From NCBI GenBank assembly GCA_903876785.1, contig CAIRBI010000124.1, positions 1 to 33,609 on the forward strand: DNA of 33,609 bases, given 5' to 3'. The position numbers and the translations under genes were made by a program. Origin of the DNA: an uncultured Gammaproteobacteria bacterium (GTDB lineage: Bacteria; Pseudomonadota; Gammaproteobacteria; Pseudomonadales; Pseudohongiellaceae). The first letter of the stretch is position 1, and every line of letters begins with the position of its first letter. Of the stretch, positions 29,988 to 33,609 are shown in pieces. A model generated the notes under the pieces. The model was not told where the DNA came from. It ran no database searches and saw nothing but the letters and a program-made list of their open reading frames with translations.

Positions 29988-32144
29988 ATGGCTCAAGTAA
30001 TCAATACCAATATCGCATCGCTCAATGCACAGCGTAATTTGAATAGTTCCCAGGCTGGTAGTAACCAGGCTTTGGAACGCCTCTCTTCAGGTCTGCGCAT
30101 CAACAGTGCAAAAGACGACGCAGCAGGTCTCGCAATTTCCACGCGCTTCCAGTCTCAGATCAAGGGTCTGAATGTCGCAATGCGCAACGCCGGTGACGGT
30201 GTGTCTCTTGCGCAAACTGCTGAAGGTTCTCTGGGCTCCATGACCGACGGTCTGCAGCGTATCCGTGAGCTGTCAGTACAATCTGCCAACGCCACCAACA
30301 GCGATGTTGACCGGCAGGCACTCCAGGACGAAGTCAGTCAGCTGGTAGCGGAAATCACCCGCCTCGGCGAACAGACCAAGTTCAACGGTATCAACCTGCT
30401 GGATGGATCTTTGTCCACAAAGTTGCAGATCGGTGCTAACGTCGGCGAATCCGTGAGCTTAAGCATTGGCAAACTGACTTCAGACAACATCGGCACAGCC
30501 AAAAATGGTGGTGTGTCCGCAGTCGGCAACAATACTGCTTTAGGGGCAGGTGATTTGAGCATCAACGGTGTCGCGATTCGTGCCTCCAGTTCAGCCGATG
30601 ACGCAAAATCAACCGCCAACGCGGCTACCAGCGCTATCTCCAAAGCCGCCGCCATCAACGCATCCAGCGCTGCAACTGGTGTAACAGCGGTAGTCAATAC
30701 CAATACCGTTGCAGGTAGCGATATGACTGCCGCTGCGGCTTCTGGCTCCATTACCATCAATGGCACGGCGATTTCTGTAACCACTACCGGTGATGCCGAC
30801 AGTAGCCGTACTGCAGTTGTGGAAGCAATCAACGCCAAGAGTGCGCAGACCGGCGTAATCGCCACTGACACTGGTGACGACGACAGAGGCGTGACGCTTT
30901 CCTCCGCCGATGGCCGCAACATCACTACTTCATTTTCTACTGTGACAGCAGCATCCACAGGTATCGCTGCCGCAGCGACTTACACCGGTGGCTATACCCT
31001 GGTTGCAGACGGCGATGTCAGCACGATCACAGTGACTGGTGGCGACGGCACCGCAGGCTCAAGCATTAGCAACTCCGGTCTGGCTGCGGGCACCTACACT
31101 GCAGGCGTCGCTGCAACAACTTCCAATGCGCAGACTGTTGCCAGCGCGGGTACTGCCAACACACTGACCACTGGCGACCTGGTGATCAATGGTGTGGCAA
31201 TCGGCGCCGCGGTGGCCACTGACGATACAGCCTCTGACGTGACTACAACCTCCAGCAGCAAGGCTGCCAGCGGAATTTCCATCGCAGCAGTGATCAATCG
31301 CAGCACTGCTGAGACAGGGGTTACTGCGACAGCCAATGCCACTAACGTGGTCGGTGGTACAGCCGCCAACGTTGCAGCCGCGACAGCCACCGTTGGCGAT
31401 AGCTCAGACTTGTACATCAATGGCGTCAGCGTGGGCACAATGACTGCGACTGCCAGTCAAGCGACTGACATTGCGACCACAGTGGATTTGATCAACGCTT
31501 CTGAAGGCTCCACAGGCGTAACGGCTACCTTCAACGGCGGCTCCATCACCTTGAATGCAGCAGATGGTCGCAACATCTCTGTCGCTGTTGACAAGGCTGC
31601 AGCGAGTACGGCTGTCGGGGCGTACTTCGGCCTTGACGCCAGCGTGGCAGGTATCGGTCAGAGCGACTTCGCAGTCGCGGGCACCTACCTCAACACTGCC
31701 GAGACAACGTATTCCACCGTGACCTTGACCTCTGCCAGTGAGTTTACTGTGTCAGCAGGCGTCAATGGCAACACTGGACTGGCTGCAGTAGGTCTGGAGG
31801 TCGGCAACTTCGGCGGCGCCACCAAGGGTCAGTACGTGAAGGACATCGACATCACTACGCTCGAAGGTGCCAACACCGCGCTAGTGGCGATCGACAATGC
31901 CCTGGCAAGCGTGAGCTCAGAGCGTTCCAAGCTTGGTGCGATCCAGAACCGGCTGGAATCCACTATCTCCAACCTGGCGATTGTGTCCGAAAACCTGACA
32001 GCAGCAAACTCACGAATTCAGGATGCTGACTTCGCGCAGGAAGCCGCTTCACTGTCCAGAAGCAAGATTCTGCAGCAAGCAGGTATCTCGATTCTGTCAC
32101 AGGCAAACGCCGCACCGCAGCAAGTACTGTCTCTGCTGCAGTAA
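29988..32144 (+). CDS. fliC: flagellin, enlarged, with flagellin_IN repeats
   Basis: A 718-aa flagellin; typical lengths are 280-500. [39 protein letters not shown] and [10 protein letters not shown] mark the N-terminal D0/D1, and [18 protein letters not shown] with [15 protein letters not shown] to the LLQ end mark the C-terminal D1/D0. The middle (about 180-600), exposed on the filament, is Ala/Thr/Gly/Ser-rich and carries at least four units with -INGVAI- or -INGTAI- (near 30560, 30755, 31185 and 31410), a helix with AA-IN, then TGVTAT and (G)I-L-SADGRNI: flagellin_IN motifs. The ATG at 29988 starts the conserved protein; a GTG extension from 29922 is not needed. It is secreted and assembled as the filament. 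Confidence 0.96.
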   Translation: MAQVINTNIASLNAQRNLNSSQAGSNQALERLSSGLRINSAKDDAAGLAISTRFQSQIKGLNVAMRNAGDGVSLAQTAEGSLGSMTDGLQRIRELSVQSANATNSDVDRQALQDEVSQLVAEITRLGEQTKFNGINLLDGSLSTKLQIGANVGESVSLSIGKLTSDNIGTAKNGGVSAVGNNTALGAGDLSINGVAIRASSSADDAKSTANAATSAISKAAAINASSAATGVTAVVNTNTVAGSDMTAAAASGSITINGTAISVTTTGDADSSRTAVVEAINAKSAQTGVIATDTGDDDRGVTLSSADGRNITTSFSTVTAASTGIAAAATYTGGYTLVADGDVSTITVTGGDGTAGSSISNSGLAAGTYTAGVAATTSNAQTVASAGTANTLTTGDLVINGVAIGAAVATDDTASDVTTTSSSKAASGISIAAVINRSTAETGVTATANATNVVGGTAANVAAATATVGDSSDLYINGVSVGTMTATASQATDIATTVDLINASEGSTGVTATFNGGSITLNAADGRNISVAVDKAAASTAVGAYFGLDASVAGIGQSDFAVAGTYLNTAETTYSTVTLTSASEFTVSAGVNGNTGLAAVGLEVGNFGGATKGQYVKDIDITTLEGANTALVAIDNALASVSSERSKLGAIQNRLESTISNLAIVSENLTAANSRIQDADFAQEAASLSRSKILQQAGISILSQANAAPQQVLSLLQ

Positions 32145-32155
32145 CAGGAACAGCC

Positions 32156-32201
32156 CCGCTCTGGACTCCGGCGTGAACCGGAGTACCGGAGCGGTTTTTT
32201 T
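32156..32201 (+). terminator. rho-independent terminator of fliC
   Basis: CCGCTC and ACTCCGG pair with CCGGAGT and GAGCGG around a small internal loop and a CGTGAA apex, followed by seven T (32195-32201). Twelve nt after the fliC stop. Confidence 0.93.
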
Positions 32202-32252
32202 GCTTTGGGTTGGTCGAACCTAAGTCAATGAGACTTGCTCTGGAGGCGTACC

Positions 32253-32690
32253 TTGACTGATATCAGTATTACAAGATTCCTGCCGACCCTCGTCCGGGAC
32301 AAGGTGAGTTCGGTGCAGGCCGGACGCAGCGAGGAAGAGCATCACCGTGCCCCGCACGAGTATGACTCTCACGATGACAGTGCAGGGCAAGAAGAAGAGC
32401 GTGAGGGATTCGCTGATGAAAACGGTGGGTCTGCTGCACGGCATCGTAGTAAAGATCAGACCAGCGACAGGCAGTTGGAGGCAGCGGTAGCGTGCCTTAA
32501 CGACTACGTACAAACGGTGCAGCGCGACATCATCTTTGGCATTGATTCCGGTACCTCGGAACCATCGGTTACCGTTGTGGATCGCCAGTCTCGCAAATTG
32601 GTTCGGCAGTTCGGTGGTAAAGAGGCATTGGAGATGGCGCGCAAGGTTGAGGCTCGGGAGCCGTTGTCACTCTTCAAGGCGCAAGTCTGA
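32253..32690 (+). CDS. flaG: FlaG family protein
   Basis: About 145 aa. The TTG at 32253 is chosen because GGAGG lies 6 nt upstream; the TTG at 32235 would place the protein before that site. Residues about 1-80 are a charged low-complexity region rich in D, E, H and Q. Residues about 85-140 match FlaG: LNDYVQTVQRDIIFGID, VTVVDRQSRKLVRQFGGKEAL. FlaG affects filament length or stability in several genera by an unclear mechanism. It lies after the fliC terminator, so it needs its own promoter, which I could not find. fliD comes next on this strand. Confidence 0.8.
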   Translation: MTDISITRFLPTLVRDKVSSVQAGRSEEEHHRAPHEYDSHDDSAGQEEEREGFADENGGSAARHRSKDQTSDRQLEAAVACLNDYVQTVQRDIIFGIDSGTSEPSVTVVDRQSRKLVRQFGGKEALEMARKVEAREPLSLFKAQV

Positions 32691-32732
32691 CTTGGGGCCT
32701 TGCGGGTGCGCCTTGGGGCGTACCCTTCTTCC

Positions 32733-33200
32733 TTATATGTTCAGCGAGAAAGTATCCCCGACCAGTAGCTCCCCGCTGCTGATCACTGCAGCCCGCAGAC
32801 CTGCGCGATGCAACAAATGCGGTAGTACCAATAGTGTGACCCGTCGCGCAAGAGAGCTGCACGGCTCGCACAATTCTATCCCCTCGAATTCAATAGCCCC
32901 GAGACGAAAGCGCTGACCTGCCAAGGCATTGAGGTTTACACCGCGCGTGACAATGTTGCGCCGTAAATCACCGTAGCCCAATGTCAGACCAAAGGCCTGA
33001 TTGAAAGTGTCGACGGCCTCTGCTTCGATCAGCGTCACCTCTGTCGCCCGTTCCTGCAGTGGACGTTCGAAGAAGCTCGCCTGCGTGTTGCAGTAGCGAT
33101 CACCGGCGATTCCCGCACCCGCCAACACTGAAACCTGGCGCTGACTCACGGGGGCTGCGGCTCGCACTGGGGAGGTGAAAATGGCGAGTACGTTGGACAT
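32733..33200 (-). CDS. MOSC domain protein
   Basis: A 155-aa protein beginning MSNVLAIFTSPVRAAAPV. It matches a MOSC domain: VLAGAGIAGDRYCN (about 26-39), TLIEAEAVDTFNQAFG, GDLRRNIVTRGVNLNALAG (about 78-96), FRLGAIEFEGIELCEPC (about 99-115) with C112 as the likely sulfur or molybdenum-cofactor ligand, ending VGDTFSLNI. MOSC proteins carry sulfur or reduce N-hydroxylated compounds with molybdenum cofactor. The ATG at 33200 is chosen because the conserved domain starts there; a longer frame to 33488 has no such support. It reads against flaG and fliD and has no evident link to motility. Confidence 0.85.
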   Translation of the reverse strand: MSNVLAIFTSPVRAAAPVSQRQVSVLAGAGIAGDRYCNTQASFFERPLQERATEVTLIEAEAVDTFNQAFGLTLGYGDLRRNIVTRGVNLNALAGQRFRLGAIEFEGIELCEPCSSLARRVTLLVLPHLLHRAGLRAAVISSGELLVGDTFSLNI

Positions 33201-33356
33201 GGTGTTGCAAATCCTGCGTGTCGGTAGTTGGTTCATGTAGCCGGAAAGGTAAGGCAGTTGCAGGCGCCGCGCAAGTCTCCTGCTATCGGGTTGAAGTGCA
33301 GCTCTGGTGATACTGCATGAACGGCAAGCTTTTGCCTGCGCGGGCAATTCTCTGCT

Positions 33357-33379
33357 GCAGTGATGATCAAGATCACTGC
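33357..33379. promoter_or_regulatory. 8-bp inverted repeat upstream of fliD and MOSC
   Basis: GCAGTGAT, GATCAAG, ATCACTGC: perfect arms in the 322-nt gap (33201-33522) between two divergent genes. Shape fits a dimeric regulator site; the protein is unknown. Confidence 0.45.
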
Positions 33380-33393
33380 CGGATTGCCGATAT
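33367..33393 (+). promoter_or_regulatory. sigma28-like promoter before fliD
   Basis: TCAAGATC (33367-33374), 11-nt spacer, GCCGATAT (33386-33393). The -10 is 7 of 8 and the -35 is 5 of 8. A weaker sigma54-like TGGCAC-ATAAA-TTGAA lies at 33444-33459, lacking the -12 GC. fliD starts at 33523. Confidence 0.4.
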
Positions 33394-33522
33394 TTTCCGT
33401 GTGCCGGGCCGAATTTGCCTGCGTTCAGCAATACACAGCCCACTGGCACATAAATTGAATTGCACTCGGTGAAATGTGGCAGTCGCACGCGGTTTCCGCT
33501 GGCGTGAATTCAGGAGCAGTGC

Positions 33523-33609
33523 ATGGCATCAATACAATCACTCGGAGTCGGATCGGGTTTGCTGACGAGTGAACTCGTTGAGACTATCTTGTCCGCCGAG
33601 CGGGCACCC
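33523..33609 (+). CDS. fliD: filament cap protein FliD, N-terminal fragment
   Basis: The window ends after 29 codons. They read MASIQSLGVGSGLLTSELVE and TILSAERAP, the standard FliD start. AGGAG lies 6 nt before the ATG. FliD caps the filament tip so that flagellin can polymerise. The gene continues past base 33609. It follows flaG in the usual order, but with an inverted MOSC gene between them. Confidence 0.92.
   Translation, partial: MASIQSLGVGSGLLTSELVETILSAERAP

Overview
The window looks like a Gammaproteobacterium of the Pseudomonas/Oceanospirillales type. It has a polar-flagellum gene order (flgZ-flgN-flgM-flgA diverging from flgBCDEFGHIJKL, then fliC-flaG-fliD), sigma54 and sigma28 promoter motifs, Pseudomonas-style REP inverted repeats and moderately high GC. 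I do not assign a genus.

Positions 1-7620 are one end of an integrated satellite-like mobile element. A P4-family tyrosine integrase sits directly at the 3' end of an intact tRNA-Arg(CCU) gene, on the same strand. Further into the element, still on the minus strand, come a TTG-started HTH-like protein, an AlpA-type regulator, two tiny cysteine-containing proteins, and a 768-aa primase/RepA-type helicase. The last four genes form one tight run, and the final three are chained by two ATGA stop/start overlaps. Past the primase lies about 860 bp with little convincing coding: twelve 7-9 bp iterons, four 9-mers and an AT-rich tract, a candidate replication origin. Then come a small unknown gene and, at the window edge, a sigma70 promoter driving a structured RNA of at least four hairpins that resembles C4/P4-cI immunity RNAs. 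A plus-strand fragment resembling the N-terminus of a SNF2-family helicase lies beside the integrase.

Positions 7620-11500 are host genes: the tRNA, a REP pair, an AP2-like protein, a small unknown protein, and the three-gene rSAM/selenodomain locus (ArsS-like radical SAM protein, TIGR04283-type glycosyltransferase, TIGR04282-type DUF2064 protein). The glycosyltransferase gene carries an in-frame 156-bp insertion made of a perfect REP pair plus five 18-bp repeats.

Positions 11500-33609 are flagellar. flgA and flgM-flgN-flgZ run leftward, with a sigma28 promoter before flgM. flgB to flgL run rightward from a consensus sigma54 promoter, and a second consensus sigma54 site lies inside the run before flgJ. 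The hook protein (1195 aa), HAP1/FlgK (1224 aa) and flagellin (718 aa) are all much longer than usual, through inserted repeat domains in their surface-exposed middles. A FliT-like gene lies antisense between flgL and fliC. fliC has two sigma28-like promoters and a strong terminator, followed by flaG, an inverted MOSC gene and the first 29 codons of fliD. Spacers in the operon hold short tandem repeats, and flgJ has a C9 tract next to a perfect palindrome.
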